Positions 52,360 to 61,539 are shown, numbered from the stretch's first letter. The stretch is DNA of 64,000 nt from Chitinophaga pinensis DSM 2588 (GCF_000024005.1 NC_013132.1:4024001-4088000); one strand, 5' to 3'. Numbers and translations are program-made. The notes: a model not told the origin generated them from the sequence alone.

Positions 52360-53286
52360 TTATCTGTTTTCTTCTACCAATCTTCTGTTCGCTGCTTTCA
52401 CTTCTTCTCTTGCTTCATCAGTCAGCAGATTGCTGGATTTTACCTTTTCTGGTACACCTCTGATATCCCAAACGATACCGAATACGCCCAGTGTACGCAG
52501 GATGTAGTAGGTGATATCAAATTCCCACCAGAAGAAGCCCTGACGGGTAGCGCTCTGATAGTAGTGGTGGTTATTATGCCAGCCTTCACCCAGGGTCACC
52601 AGTGCCAGAATAGCGCTGTTTTTGGAGAAATCCCCTGTTTTATAACGAGGTTTACCCCATTTGTGCATCAGGGAGTTGATAGTGAATGTACCGTGGTACA
52701 GGAAAATAGTGCTCAGCACGAAACCAACCAGCAGTGTAGAAAGACCTGCGTGCCAGTCGAACCAGCCTTCACCATTTACTTTGTTACCGATAAAGTAGCA
52801 GGCAACACCCAATATAACACCTGGTACCCAATGATATTTGTTCAGCCAGTATAATTCTGGTTGTTTGAAGTCTTTGATCAGTTCGTAACGGGTTGGTTTG
52901 AACTCAGGACCCATAATCCAGCCCATGTGTGCATACCAGAAACCGTAAATATTTGCAGAGTGCGGATCCTCAGGTGTATCACTGTGTTTATGGTGAACGC
53001 GATGATTAGCTCCCCACCATAATACACCTTTCTGTAAACTACTCTGTGCGCCTCCTGCCAGAATGAACTGGAAGAATCGCGAGGTCTTGAACGTTCGATG
53101 CGAGAAATATCGGTGATAGCCACCTGTTACAAAGAACATGCGTACTACATACAATACCGCACATAAAATCCAGTCAAATGTTGTGACGTGCGTCCAAAAT
53201 GCCAGTATCGGCAGCAGGTGCAACCCCAGAAAATCAAATTGACGCCACCAGTTAGGTCCTTTCCTCAGTTGTTTTTCAGAATTCAT
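52360..53286 (-). CDS. acyl-CoA/acyl-lipid desaturase (delta-9 type)
   Basis: A 308-residue di-iron membrane desaturase that introduces a double bond into saturated fatty acyl chains. Three histidine boxes are present: HRYFSH, HRVHHKH and HNNHHYY. Four membrane segments are visible. It is monocistronic, with its own promoter and terminator, as expected for a membrane-fluidity enzyme. A promoter just before the ATG suggests a leaderless mRNA. Confidence 0.93.
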   Translation of the reverse strand: MNSEKQLRKGPNWWRQFDFLGLHLLPILAFWTHVTTFDWILCAVLYVVRMFFVTGGYHRYFSHRTFKTSRFFQFILAGGAQSSLQKGVLWWGANHRVHHKHSDTPEDPHSANIYGFWYAHMGWIMGPEFKPTRYELIKDFKQPELYWLNKYHWVPGVILGVACYFIGNKVNGEGWFDWHAGLSTLLVGFVLSTIFLYHGTFTINSLMHKWGKPRYKTGDFSKNSAILALVTLGEGWHNNHHYYQSATRQGFFWWEFDITYYILRTLGVFGIVWDIRGVPEKVKSSNLLTDEAREEVKAANRRLVEENR

Positions 53287-53290
53287 AATG

Positions 53291-53333
53291 CAAAATTATC
53301 CCTATTCCGGACAAAAAACAATGATCATGATCA
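53291..53333 (-). promoter_or_regulatory. desaturase promoter with flanking 12-bp palindrome
   Basis: On the minus strand, TTG (53321-53319), 20 bp, then TAATTTTG (53298-53291) give the Bacteroidota -33/-7 layout. The -7 ends 4 bp before ATG, implying a leaderless or nearly leaderless transcript. TGATCATGATCA (53322-53333) sits immediately upstream and may be an operator. Confidence 0.5.
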
Positions 53334-53346
53334 GTGAATCGTAATT

Positions 53347-54981
53347 TTACCAGCTGCTACCTGCTCCGCCACCTCCGGAACTGCCTCCGCCCCAGCTGCT
53401 GCTGGACGATGAAGAGGAAGAGCTTGACGAGCCAGAGCTGCCTGAACTGCCGGAAGATGGCTTTGGGATGACATAATATTCCTGCTTTGTATGATTACAA
53501 TGTTTACAGTCATAATGCTGGATACCCTCGCCCTCACGACTGCTGGTAGCACGACGTAATACCTTCTTTTTGCCGGGTACCATGGTGATGGCATGGCAGG
53601 ATGGACACTCGTCGGCATTGACATCCAGGTCCTGATACCCAAGCACTTTTCTGCTGTTGCATTGCTTGCAATTCCATACGTCATATATGACAGAACCTAC
53701 TTTATCTTCTGCCAGCTGACTGGTGTTAAGGAATTGTTGTTTTTCTTTCTTTTTCAATATTGCCATTTGCTGGTGACAATTTTCACAGTCATATGGTTCA
53801 AACCGGAGTGCTTCCAGGCGTTTTTTATGCCATTTTGAGTAGAGCAGAAAAGGCAGCGGAAAGAAAAAGCCAGCCAGCCAGGTACTTTTATTGGCCTGAT
53901 TCCAGGCATCGTATTGCTGGCGTCTGTCAGCAGTTTTCAGCAGAAAGGCAGCCTTTGTGTGAACGACAATCGTACGGTAGATCAGGTAAGTCAGCAGGTT
54001 GCCATACATAATTATTGGCAATATCCACCAGCGGTATACCACATCAAAAAAATTGATTAACACCAGCGTCAATATAAATGGCGCTCCATATATCCAGATC
54101 ATATGGAAGATATTGGTCTTAAACAGCGAAGTGGTATTCTTTCTGCGTTTTGCATTGCCCGTCTGGATCACGAATATGGTAGCGAATATCGCATAGAAGA
54201 CATACAGCACTAAAGTGCCGACCCCCATATCGTCTCCTTGTTCTTTTGCTGTATATGTCTCCTGGGGGTAATCAGGAGATGTTTCTCCTACATTTATGAC
54301 AGGGTCGCTATTGTCAGGTACAGCACCAAATTGTTGCGCGAAGCCGGCACTATCCGCAGCTACAAAACTATCTATCTTTGTCATCATCTCCTGTGCGGCG
54401 ATAGCGGTATCGGATAGTCCATCTGCAGCATCAGCCTCATTTTCCTGTGCATCACCCTGCGCTACATTTGTATCATTCAACACCTTAACGACGGCGGTCA
54501 TACCTTTCAGCATACCGCCATCAAGATCTTTCTGTTTGAAGGACGGCAGCATTTCTGATTGCTGTATACGATAACAAACCACGTCCGGAAGATCTCCTTC
54601 CAGTCCGTAGCCCGTTTCAAATTCAATACGATGCTGATCATTCACCAGTAAGACAACCAGACCATTGTTTTTATCCTTTTGGCCCGGTTTCCAAAGTCTG
54701 AATATTTCATGCGCAACATCTTTCGGTACCTTTTCACCGATCGTCTCCAACAGTACAACTGCTATCTGCGCACGTCCGGATTGATCCATCTGCCGCATCT
54801 GTTCATTTAAAGTCTGTTCGGTCGCATCGCTGATCAGGTGATCCGGGTTACTGACGTAACTGTTATGCTGCATAGGGTCCGGTATCTTATCTACCGCAAA
54901 ATCTGCATTCTTTTTTTCACGACAGGCGCCGGCTATCAACAGGATCAACAAACACAGGCGCCACTTTTTTACATGAGCCAT
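53347..54981 (-). CDS. TPM-domain lipoprotein with zinc-ribbon-like and Ser-rich C-terminus
   Basis: A 544-residue envelope protein. The ATG at 54981 opens a lipoprotein signal with cysteine at LIAGAC. Residues about 35-165 form the TPM (YgcG) domain (DQSGRAQIAVVLLETIGEKV). Membrane segments occur in the middle (VGTLVLYVFYAIFATIFVI and others). The C-terminal third has CxxC pairs (CENC, CKQC, CPSC, CKHC), suggesting zinc binding, and ends in a long Ser/Gly tail. The upstream sense of its role is unclear; TPM proteins are linked to membrane integrity and repair. Confidence 0.8.
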   Translation of the reverse strand: MAHVKKWRLCLLILLIAGACREKKNADFAVDKIPDPMQHNSYVSNPDHLISDATEQTLNEQMRQMDQSGRAQIAVVLLETIGEKVPKDVAHEIFRLWKPGQKDKNNGLVVLLVNDQHRIEFETGYGLEGDLPDVVCYRIQQSEMLPSFKQKDLDGGMLKGMTAVVKVLNDTNVAQGDAQENEADAADGLSDTAIAAQEMMTKIDSFVAADSAGFAQQFGAVPDNSDPVINVGETSPDYPQETYTAKEQGDDMGVGTLVLYVFYAIFATIFVIQTGNAKRRKNTTSLFKTNIFHMIWIYGAPFILTLVLINFFDVVYRWWILPIIMYGNLLTYLIYRTIVVHTKAAFLLKTADRRQQYDAWNQANKSTWLAGFFFPLPFLLYSKWHKKRLEALRFEPYDCENCHQQMAILKKKEKQQFLNTSQLAEDKVGSVIYDVWNCKQCNSRKVLGYQDLDVNADECPSCHAITMVPGKKKVLRRATSSREGEGIQHYDCKHCNHTKQEYYVIPKPSSGSSGSSGSSSSSSSSSSSSWGGGSSGGGGAGSSW

Positions 54982-55142
54982 ATTAAGGTATATATTCCCA
55001 CCAAAAATAATAAACAGATTTGTAAATACGATGTCGCTCACATTTTGTGTAAAATATTACCCAGTCCAGTAGTTTTTTATTGCTGTTTCCGCCTGAAAAT
55101 CATGCTTTACGACGATGGCATGAAATTGCATCTGCTTTATAT

Positions 55143-55157
55143 AAGCGATAGTCGCTT
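55143..55157. promoter_or_regulatory. palindrome upstream of the Mla operon
   Basis: AAGCGATAGTCGCTT is a perfect 6-bp inverted repeat with a 3-base centre, 18 bp before the MlaE start. It could be an operator or a short RNA hairpin. Confidence 0.35.
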
Positions 55158-55174
55158 CCACTGTACATGACCCA

Positions 55175-55960
55175 ATGCTTATAACTATGGCTAGTGCGCT
55201 TACATCTTCGTTTAACAGATATATGGAAATTGTCGGCGATCAGGTATTGTTTACCGGTCGCTTTGCCCGGAATATTTTCCGGGGAGGATTTGAATGGGGA
55301 GAATTTATCCGCCAGTGTTTTATTGTTGGTTATCTGTCCGTCGGCCTGGTTGGTATTACAGGGTTCATCATCGGGCTTGTAATGACGTTACAGACGCAAC
55401 CTACTTTAAAAGACTTTGGCGCAGAAAGTTATGTACCCGGTATGGTGTCCATTTCCATTATACGTGAAATAGGACCTGTGATCATTGCGTTGATCTGTGC
55501 AGGTAAAATAGCATCGAGTATCGGGGCAGAACTGGGTAGTATGAAAGTGACGGAACAGATAGATGCCATGGAGGTCTCGGCCGCTAATCCGGTGCAGTAT
55601 CTCGTCGTAACGCGCATCCTTGCCTGCACAATCATGGTACCCTTACTAACGATTATGGCTGATGGGCTGGCCATGTTAGGTGGATGGGTAGGCGTCAACA
55701 TACAGGATCACGTCAGTGCAACCCTCTTTTTTAAGAAATCTTTCAAAGCACTGGAATTTAGCGACGTCGTGCCTTCTGTGATAAAGACATTTTTCTTCGG
55801 ATATGCGATCGGTTTTGTCGGATGTTATAAAGGATATCATTCCGCCCGTGGTACGGAAAGTGTGGGAAAAGCGGCTAACTCCGCTGTGGTAAGCGCCTCT
55901 CTCTGGATTATCCTGATAGATGCGATAGCAGTACAGATCACCAACCTGATTTATTATTAA
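55175..55960 (+). CDS. mlaE: MlaE-family phospholipid ABC permease
   Basis: A 261-residue inner-membrane permease of the Mla/MCE transport system, which moves phospholipids between inner and outer membrane. Helical segments (IVGYLSVGLVGITGFIIGLV) and the EQIDAMEVSAANPVQYLV motif are typical of the family. Start is ATG 55175; ATG 55187 is a possible alternative. The ATPase and MCE genes follow with 18- and 6-bp gaps. No MlaB STAS or MlaC gene is adjacent. Confidence 0.92.
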   Translation: MLITMASALTSSFNRYMEIVGDQVLFTGRFARNIFRGGFEWGEFIRQCFIVGYLSVGLVGITGFIIGLVMTLQTQPTLKDFGAESYVPGMVSISIIREIGPVIIALICAGKIASSIGAELGSMKVTEQIDAMEVSAANPVQYLVVTRILACTIMVPLLTIMADGLAMLGGWVGVNIQDHVSATLFFKKSFKALEFSDVVPSVIKTFFFGYAIGFVGCYKGYHSARGTESVGKAANSAVVSASLWIILIDAIAVQITNLIYY

Positions 55961-55978
55961 CCTCAAGCAGACACACTT

Positions 55979-56755
55979 ATGGATGATACATTGGTACAAG
56001 AAAAGAAAACTCCGGTGGCCACGGATGATGAAGTGGTGATCCGTATCGAACATCTGAAAAAATCTTTTGGCGATAACGAGGTGTTGAAAGACATTAACCT
56101 GGAGCTGCACAGGGGCGAGAATATTGTGGTACTTGGGCGCTCGGGTCAGGGTAAATCAGTAACAATACAATGTATTGCAGGTTTGCTGGAACCTGACGAA
56201 GGGGTGCTGGAAGTATTGGGAAAAGAGGTAAAGGAACTTTCGCCGGATGAACTGCGTGAGCTGCGTATGAAGATCGGATTCCTTTTTCAGAGTGGCGCAT
56301 TGTATGATTCTATGACAGTACGTGAGAATCTGGCTTTCCCGCTTACCCGCGTGTTAAAAATGAAAGATGAAGCGGACATTGAAAAGCGCGTGAAAGAGGT
56401 GCTGGAAAGTGTCGGACTGGAAGAAGCGATTGATAAACTACCTTCTGACTTGTCCGGAGGGATGCGTAAAAGGGTCGGGTTGGCAAGAACGCTCATACTA
56501 CGGCCGGAAATTATGCTGTATGACGAGCCTACGACCGGACTGGATCCTATCACCTCCCGGGAGATCAGTGAGCTGATCATAAAACTCCAGGAGAAATATG
56601 AAACCTCGTCTATTATTATCACCCACGATATGAATTGTGCCCGTATTGTAGCAGACCGTATCGTCGTCATGAATGACGGTGAATATATCGCAACAGGCAC
56701 ATACGATGAATTGGCGAAGTCGCCGGATGAACTCATTAATAACTTTTTTAAATAG
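55979..56755 (+). CDS. mlaF: MlaF-type ATP-binding protein
   Basis: A 258-residue ABC ATPase for phospholipid transport. Walker A is GRSGQGKSVT, the signature is LSGGMRKR, and Walker B is IMLYDEPTTGLDP. The long polar N-terminal extension precedes the domain. It pairs with MlaE, drives transport on the cytoplasmic side, and lies between mlaE and mlaD. Confidence 0.93.
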   Translation: MDDTLVQEKKTPVATDDEVVIRIEHLKKSFGDNEVLKDINLELHRGENIVVLGRSGQGKSVTIQCIAGLLEPDEGVLEVLGKEVKELSPDELRELRMKIGFLFQSGALYDSMTVRENLAFPLTRVLKMKDEADIEKRVKEVLESVGLEEAIDKLPSDLSGGMRKRVGLARTLILRPEIMLYDEPTTGLDPITSREISELIIKLQEKYETSSIIITHDMNCARIVADRIVVMNDGEYIATGTYDELAKSPDELINNFFK

Positions 56756-56761
56756 TGAAGT

Positions 56762-57562
56762 ATGCAGCAGAAAGCAAAACAAAAGATCAAGGTCGGCATC
56801 TTTGCTACGGTCGCCTTTGCATTATTGCTTATAGGCGTTTTCCTCATTGGGAGGAATAAGAATATGTTTGGTAATACATTTTTGCTCTATGGTACCTTTA
56901 AAAATGTAGGCGGACTACAAGCAGGTAATAATGTCCGCTTTGTAGGGATCGATGTGGGTACTGTAGAAAGTATCGAAATATTATCTGATACGACGGCCCG
57001 TGTAGCATTGCGTATCAAGGAGAAGGTACAGCCATTTATCAAAAAAGGGGCAGTGGCCGGTATCAGTTCTGATGGATTGATGGGAGATAAGCTGATAACC
57101 ATCAGTTCCGGCAAGGAAAATGCGGAACCGGTAAAAGATGGTGATTCTGTACACGCGGTAGATCCGCTAGACTATGACCAGGTGATCAACAGGGTGTCTG
57201 GTGTGGCGGCTAATGCCGAGGTCATTACGGAGCAGCTGGCCGATATTGCCACCAGGATCAACCATGGAGAGGGTAGTATAGGACGGCTGTTGTATAGTGA
57301 TAGTCTGGCGACCAGCCTGGAAGGTACCGTAACGGAAGCCAAGAGAACGGTGAGGTCCATACGTAAAGGATCGGATGGATTTAGTGAAAATATGGAAGCT
57401 TTAAAACATAATTTCCTGTTGCGTGGTTATTATAAGAAGAAAGAGAAGGCAGCAAAAAAAGAGGCAGAGAAAAAAGAGAAGGAAGCAGAGAGAAAGGACA
57501 ATAATCGTAAGAAAAGCGGAAACAAAGATTCTGCCAGCCTCAGGGTGCCTAAAGAAGGATAA
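56762..57562 (+). CDS. mlaD: MlaD-type MCE-domain substrate-binding protein
   Basis: A 266-residue protein with one N-terminal transmembrane helix (VGIFATVAFALLLIGVFLI) and a periplasmic MCE domain (YGTFKNVGGLQAGNNVRFVG; GLMGDKLITI). The MCE hexamer carries lipid through the periplasm. The C-terminus after residue 220 is a lysine/glutamate-rich tail with coiled-coil character, longer and more charged than in E. coli MlaD. A terminator follows the operon. Confidence 0.9.
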   Translation: MQQKAKQKIKVGIFATVAFALLLIGVFLIGRNKNMFGNTFLLYGTFKNVGGLQAGNNVRFVGIDVGTVESIEILSDTTARVALRIKEKVQPFIKKGAVAGISSDGLMGDKLITISSGKENAEPVKDGDSVHAVDPLDYDQVINRVSGVAANAEVITEQLADIATRINHGEGSIGRLLYSDSLATSLEGTVTEAKRTVRSIRKGSDGFSENMEALKHNFLLRGYYKKKEKAAKKEAEKKEKEAERKDNNRKKSGNKDSASLRVPKEG

Positions 57563-57584
57563 AACGATTGGTTTTTGCATATAT

Positions 57585-57618
57585 GGCCGCGTGGTATATA
57601 CCATGCGGCCTTTTTTTT
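57585..57618 (+). terminator. rho-independent terminator of the Mla operon
   Basis: GGCCGCGTGGTA pairs with TACCATGCGGCC (one wobble) around a 2-base loop, followed by eight T residues. Confidence 0.9.
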
Positions 57619-57654
57619 ATTATTTTAGTCCCTTACACGAAAGATAGTGCACTT

Positions 57655-58671
57655 ATGAAAATACTGACCTGTACCACGCCTGGTAACTTTGAATATGGCG
57701 AAGCGGATATGCCCGTGCAGAAAGCCGGACATGCCATAATAAGGATCAAAAGGATTGGCATTTGTGGTACTGACCTGCATGCCTTCGAAGGAACACAGCC
57801 TTTTTTCTCTTATCCCCGGATACTGGGGCATGAACTGGCCGGGGAGCTGGTTTCTTTTGACGAGGCGCCCGGATTTACGGTAGGAGAACCGGTAACATTT
57901 ATTCCTTATTTCAATTGTGGTACCTGTATTGCCTGCCGCAACGGGAAGCCGAATTGTTGTACCAATATTAAGGTCTGCGGCGTACATGTAGACGGTGGTA
58001 TGGTTGAATACCTACAGGTGCCTGCTGCCTCGCTGGTACATGGAGAAGGACTGAGTATGGACGCGTTGGCACTGGTAGAGCCACTGGCTATTGGCGCACA
58101 TGGCGTACGCAGGGCAGGTGTGGCACCGGGAGAGTTTGTACTGGTCATAGGGGCCGGACCTATCGGTTTGGGTATCATGGAATTTGCGCGTATTGCCGGC
58201 GCGCATGTGATAGCGATGGATATTAATGAAGGCAGACTTACCTTCTGTAAAGAAAAATTGCAGGTATCTCATACCATTCATGCAAAGCAGGAAGATGTGA
58301 TGGCGCGTTTACGCGAAATTACCAATAATGATATGCCGACTGTTGTGATTGATGCTACTGGTAGTCAGCAGGCGATCAATAATGGATTTAACTATATGTC
58401 GCATGGCGCCCGATATGTACTGGTAGGTCTGCAGAAGGGAGAACTGGTGGTGAGTCACCCGGAATTCCACAAAAGAGAGGGTACGCTGATGAGCAGCCGT
58501 AATGCTACCCGTGAAGATTTCGAACATGTGATAAGGAGTATGAAAAGCGGGCAGGTTGATCCGACTACCTATATTACTCACAGAGTGGGTTTTGATGCGG
58601 TAAAGGATGAATTTGAAGGTTGGTTAGAACCATCTAATGGCGTTATAAAGGCTATTGTCAGCTTAGACTGA
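57655..58671 (+). CDS. zinc-dependent medium-chain alcohol/sugar-alcohol dehydrogenase
   Basis: A 338-residue zinc MDR. The start at 57655 gives MKILTCTTPG, and earlier starts would run through the terminator. Catalytic zinc ligands lie in CGTDLHAF and GHELAG. The structural zinc cysteines are in CGTCIACRNGKPNCC. The NAD motif is VIGAGPIGLGIMEFA. Similarity to sorbitol or threonine dehydrogenases suggests oxidation of a polyol or sugar acid; substrate is uncertain. Confidence 0.9.
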   Translation: MKILTCTTPGNFEYGEADMPVQKAGHAIIRIKRIGICGTDLHAFEGTQPFFSYPRILGHELAGELVSFDEAPGFTVGEPVTFIPYFNCGTCIACRNGKPNCCTNIKVCGVHVDGGMVEYLQVPAASLVHGEGLSMDALALVEPLAIGAHGVRRAGVAPGEFVLVIGAGPIGLGIMEFARIAGAHVIAMDINEGRLTFCKEKLQVSHTIHAKQEDVMARLREITNNDMPTVVIDATGSQQAINNGFNYMSHGARYVLVGLQKGELVVSHPEFHKREGTLMSSRNATREDFEHVIRSMKSGQVDPTTYITHRVGFDAVKDEFEGWLEPSNGVIKAIVSLD

Positions 58672-58733
58672 ATGTGTGTATAATTGACGTTTATAATTAA
58701 CAGGAATTGTCCGGATATATGTAGTATATTGTA

Positions 58734-58775
58734 TGCTCCCGTATGGTTGGGTTTGTCAACGACGATACGGGAGCA
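58734..58775. terminator. hairpin after the dehydrogenase gene
   Basis: TGCTCCCGTAT (58734-58744) pairs perfectly with ATACGGGAGCA (58765-58775), with a further GTTG/CAAC pairing in the loop. No clear T-tract follows, so it may be a terminator or an RNA structure. Confidence 0.45.
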
Positions 58776-58863
58776 GTCGTAGCCGGATGTAATTGTTTGG
58801 GGATATCGTAAAGAGCACTTTTTCAATAACTTGTATTATATTGTCTGGCAAATATTACACTGA

Positions 58864-59409
58864 ATGGAAGAATTAACCGCCGGCAAAGGGTCGAGAGTTC
58901 AGCACGCACGTTATGGCCCCGGAGTGATCATCGATGTGAAATACGCACAGTACGTAGTTACCTTCATGGATCAGGGGATAATAGAAGTGGACAAAACAGA
59001 TCCGTTGTTCGAAATTTTACACACAGAAAACCGGAGCATCGAAGTGGAAACGGTATCAGCCGTTGAAACGTCATTATTGAAAATTCTGCGTCTCTGGAGC
59101 GATGTTTCTGAGGTCGTTCCACTGGGGGACAGATGGGAAGGAGGCACCTTGTTATTACAACCGAAGGATCCTTCATTGAAGGCCAAGGAGATACCCATTG
59201 AGGTCTTTTTTCATAAAATAGTAATGGTCCGCGACCGGCTTCGTGTGCTGGAACAGCAGGTTAACAGTCACAAGCAACTGAGCGATGAAGACAAAATAAA
59301 CATGCAGCAGTATATCACCAGGATATACGGTTCGCTGACAACCTTTAATGTACTTTTTAAGCAGAAAGAGCATTGGTTTGCCGGAGAAAAAGGGGCAAAA
59401 GAAGACTAG
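58864..59409 (+). CDS. conserved hypothetical protein with Tudor-like N-terminus
   Basis: A 181-residue protein. The first 45 residues (GSRVQHARYGPGVIIDV, YVVTFMDQGIIEVD) resemble the small SH3/Tudor-like domain found at the C-terminus of UvrD helicases. The rest is helical with a probable coiled region (DRLRVLEQQVNSHKQLSDED). No enzymatic motif was found. It may bind nucleic acid or protein; this is inference. Confidence 0.72.
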   Translation: MEELTAGKGSRVQHARYGPGVIIDVKYAQYVVTFMDQGIIEVDKTDPLFEILHTENRSIEVETVSAVETSLLKILRLWSDVSEVVPLGDRWEGGTLLLQPKDPSLKAKEIPIEVFFHKIVMVRDRLRVLEQQVNSHKQLSDEDKINMQQYITRIYGSLTTFNVLFKQKEHWFAGEKGAKED

Positions 59410-59442
59410 CAGCAATGAAATCTTTTTGCAACTACATGGCTT

Positions 59443-59450
59443 TAATTTTG
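59443..59450 (+). promoter_or_regulatory. putative -7 element of the small gene at 59497
   Basis: TAATTTTG matches TAnnTTTG exactly, 46 bp before the start codon. TTTG at 59425-59428 lies 14 bp upstream, shorter than the usual spacing. Confidence 0.4.
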
Positions 59451-59496
59451 TTATATTTAGATTACATACAACTGTTCTTCCTAAACAAAATGCCGT

Positions 59497-59760
59497 ATGA
59501 AAGATTTTACATTAGATTTTGATCTGAAAGGAGACAATTACATTGTAGTTGTACAGCCTCACGAATCAATGGGCATTGAGCACTATAAAGCTGTACTTGA
59601 CGAGGACCATTCAATCGACTATTTACTGCAGATCAATGGTTACCTCCAGCCAAATGCAGACTATGCCGCAGATCCACAATTAGTAAATGCAATTGCCACA
59701 CGTATACTGCAGGTTGTACATGTGGGCGACAGAGGATATGGTCATACATCATACCCTTAA
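59497..59760 (+). CDS. small conserved hypothetical protein
   Basis: An 87-residue acidic soluble protein (MKDFTLDFDLKGDNYIVVVQ start) with no recognised domain. No signal or membrane segment. It has its own probable promoter and lies 50 bp before the sulfatase. The likely function is unknown. Confidence 0.6.
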   Translation: MKDFTLDFDLKGDNYIVVVQPHESMGIEHYKAVLDEDHSIDYLLQINGYLQPNADYAADPQLVNAIATRILQVVHVGDRGYGHTSYP

Positions 59761-59810
59761 TCTGTCAGTGGGTACTAGGATACTAAACCTTATTGAGTAT
59801 CTTAGCTTCT

Positions 59811-61355
59811 ATGTTGAAAATTACGAATATCAGATCTGTAGTTGTCGCACTTATTGTACTCCTTGCACCAATTCTGTTGAGTGCACAGTCGAAACGACCA
59901 AATATCATCTTCATTCTTTCAGATGATCATACCTACCAGGCCATCAGTGCTTATGGTAACAGGTATGTGCAAACGCCAAATATCGACCGGATAGCACGCG
60001 AAGGGGTCTTATTCCATCATGCCATGGTCACCAACTCCATATGTGGACCAAGCAGAGCTACGTTATTGACAGGAAAATACAGCCATAAAAATGGGTATCC
60101 ACTGAATGAAAAACGATTCGACAATACCCAGCAGACTTTCCCCGGTATTTTGCAGCAAAATGGTTATCAGACTGCATGGATAGGTAAAATGCACCTTGGT
60201 ACATTGCCAGAGGGATTCAATTACTTCAGCATTTTGCCTGGTCAGGGTAAATACTACAATCCGGACTTCATTTCCACACCGAATGATACGGTGAGGATGG
60301 GCGGTTATGTCACTAATATTATTACGGACTTGTCTGTATCCTGGCTTAATGGCCGGGATACAAGCCGTCCTTTTATGCTCGTTGTAGGAGAAAAAGCAAC
60401 ACACCGCGAATGGCTGCCTGACCTGCCTGATCTGGGCGCGTACGACAGTATTAATTTCCCGCTGCCTGCTAGCTTCTCCGACGACTATAAAGGCCGTCGT
60501 GCAGCCCTCGACCAGGATATGACCATCTCCAACACGATGCGACTGAAAGAAGACCTGAAAGTGCATGTAAACTATCAGCAAAATAAAAACAGTGAATACG
60601 GCAGGTTCACACCAGAGCAGCTGGCGCCGTTTGCTCAGTATTATGAGCAGAAAATAAGCCACGAATTCGATTCCCTGCACCTGAGTGGCCAAGCACTTAC
60701 AGCGTGGAAATATCAGCGTTATATGCGCGATTATCTCGCTACTGCCCGTTCCCTGGACAGGAATATCGGACGCATCCTCCAATACCTCGATAGCACCGGA
60801 CTGGCCGACAATACAGTGGTGATCTATTGTTCCGATCAGGGCTTCTACCTGGGAGAACATGGCTGGTTTGACAAACGTTTTATTTACGAACAGTCTTTAC
60901 ATACGCCTTTTGTAATGCGTTATCCTGGTGTGATCAAACCCGGTACAAACAGTAATAGCTTTATGCTGAATATTGACTGGGCGCCTACCTTACTGGATAT
61001 CGCACACGTAAAAGCACCTGCAGATATGCAGGGTACTTCGTTTATGCCTTTGGTGAGCGGTAAAGGGGATACTACCCGCTGGAGGAAGGATATGTATTAT
61101 CATTATTACGAGTTCCCGGAGCCGCATCATGTATCGCCTCACTTTGGCATACGTACGGAGAGATATAAACTGGTACGTTTTTATGGACCTGCTGATTTCT
61201 GGGAATTGTATGATCTGAAAAACGATCCGCAGGAACTGCATAATATTTACAATGATCCGGCACAGGCGAAGAATATAGTAAACCTGAAGAAACGTTTGAA
61301 GGTACTGATAACGCAGTATGATGATAAAGATGCGGAGAAACTACTGAAGAATTAA
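59811..61355 (+). CDS. type I sulfatase, exported (second copy)
   Basis: A 514-residue sulfatase. The start at 59811 opens a signal peptide (VVVALIVLLAPILLSAQ); the earlier TTG is rejected. Motifs are IIFILSDDHTYQAISAYG and C78 in CGPSRATLLTG, the formylglycine site. YCSDQGFYLGEHGWFDKR supplies metal and substrate residues. It differs from the sulfatase at 35823, so it probably acts on another sulphate ester. Its maturation enzyme is not in this window. Confidence 0.93.
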   Translation: MLKITNIRSVVVALIVLLAPILLSAQSKRPNIIFILSDDHTYQAISAYGNRYVQTPNIDRIAREGVLFHHAMVTNSICGPSRATLLTGKYSHKNGYPLNEKRFDNTQQTFPGILQQNGYQTAWIGKMHLGTLPEGFNYFSILPGQGKYYNPDFISTPNDTVRMGGYVTNIITDLSVSWLNGRDTSRPFMLVVGEKATHREWLPDLPDLGAYDSINFPLPASFSDDYKGRRAALDQDMTISNTMRLKEDLKVHVNYQQNKNSEYGRFTPEQLAPFAQYYEQKISHEFDSLHLSGQALTAWKYQRYMRDYLATARSLDRNIGRILQYLDSTGLADNTVVIYCSDQGFYLGEHGWFDKRFIYEQSLHTPFVMRYPGVIKPGTNSNSFMLNIDWAPTLLDIAHVKAPADMQGTSFMPLVSGKGDTTRWRKDMYYHYYEFPEPHHVSPHFGIRTERYKLVRFYGPADFWELYDLKNDPQELHNIYNDPAQAKNIVNLKKRLKVLITQYDDKDAEKLLKN

Positions 61356-61373
61356 GCGTGATAAGCAATTGTG

Positions 61374-61430
61374 TTATAACAAGGAAAAAGCCCACGAAGT
61401 GTACTGCTTTGGGGGCTTTTTCTTTGTTAT
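61374..61430. terminator. terminator between sulfatase and histidine kinase
   Basis: A long stem: GTTATAACAAGGAAAAAGCCC pairs with GGGCTTTTTCTTTGTTAT with one mismatch in parts, around a short loop. It can end transcription in both directions. Confidence 0.75.
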
Positions 61431-61441
61431 AATATACTTAT

Positions 61442-61506
61442 ACTATAGTCATCTTACGTTGATCCTGCGTTAAAATGGTAACATTAACGTAGGTTGACTA
61501 TAGTCA
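61442..61506. repeat. dispersed repeat copy B
   Basis: Positions 61457-61489 match 2950-2982 in reverse complement (27 of 33). They are flanked by ACTATAGTC (61442-61450) and the 12-bp palindrome TGACTATAGTCA (61495-61506). The copy lies between convergent sulfatase and histidine kinase genes. Confidence 0.6.
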
Positions 61507-61539
61507 GAGACCTGGCAAATGAACAGGCGTTTACACAGT

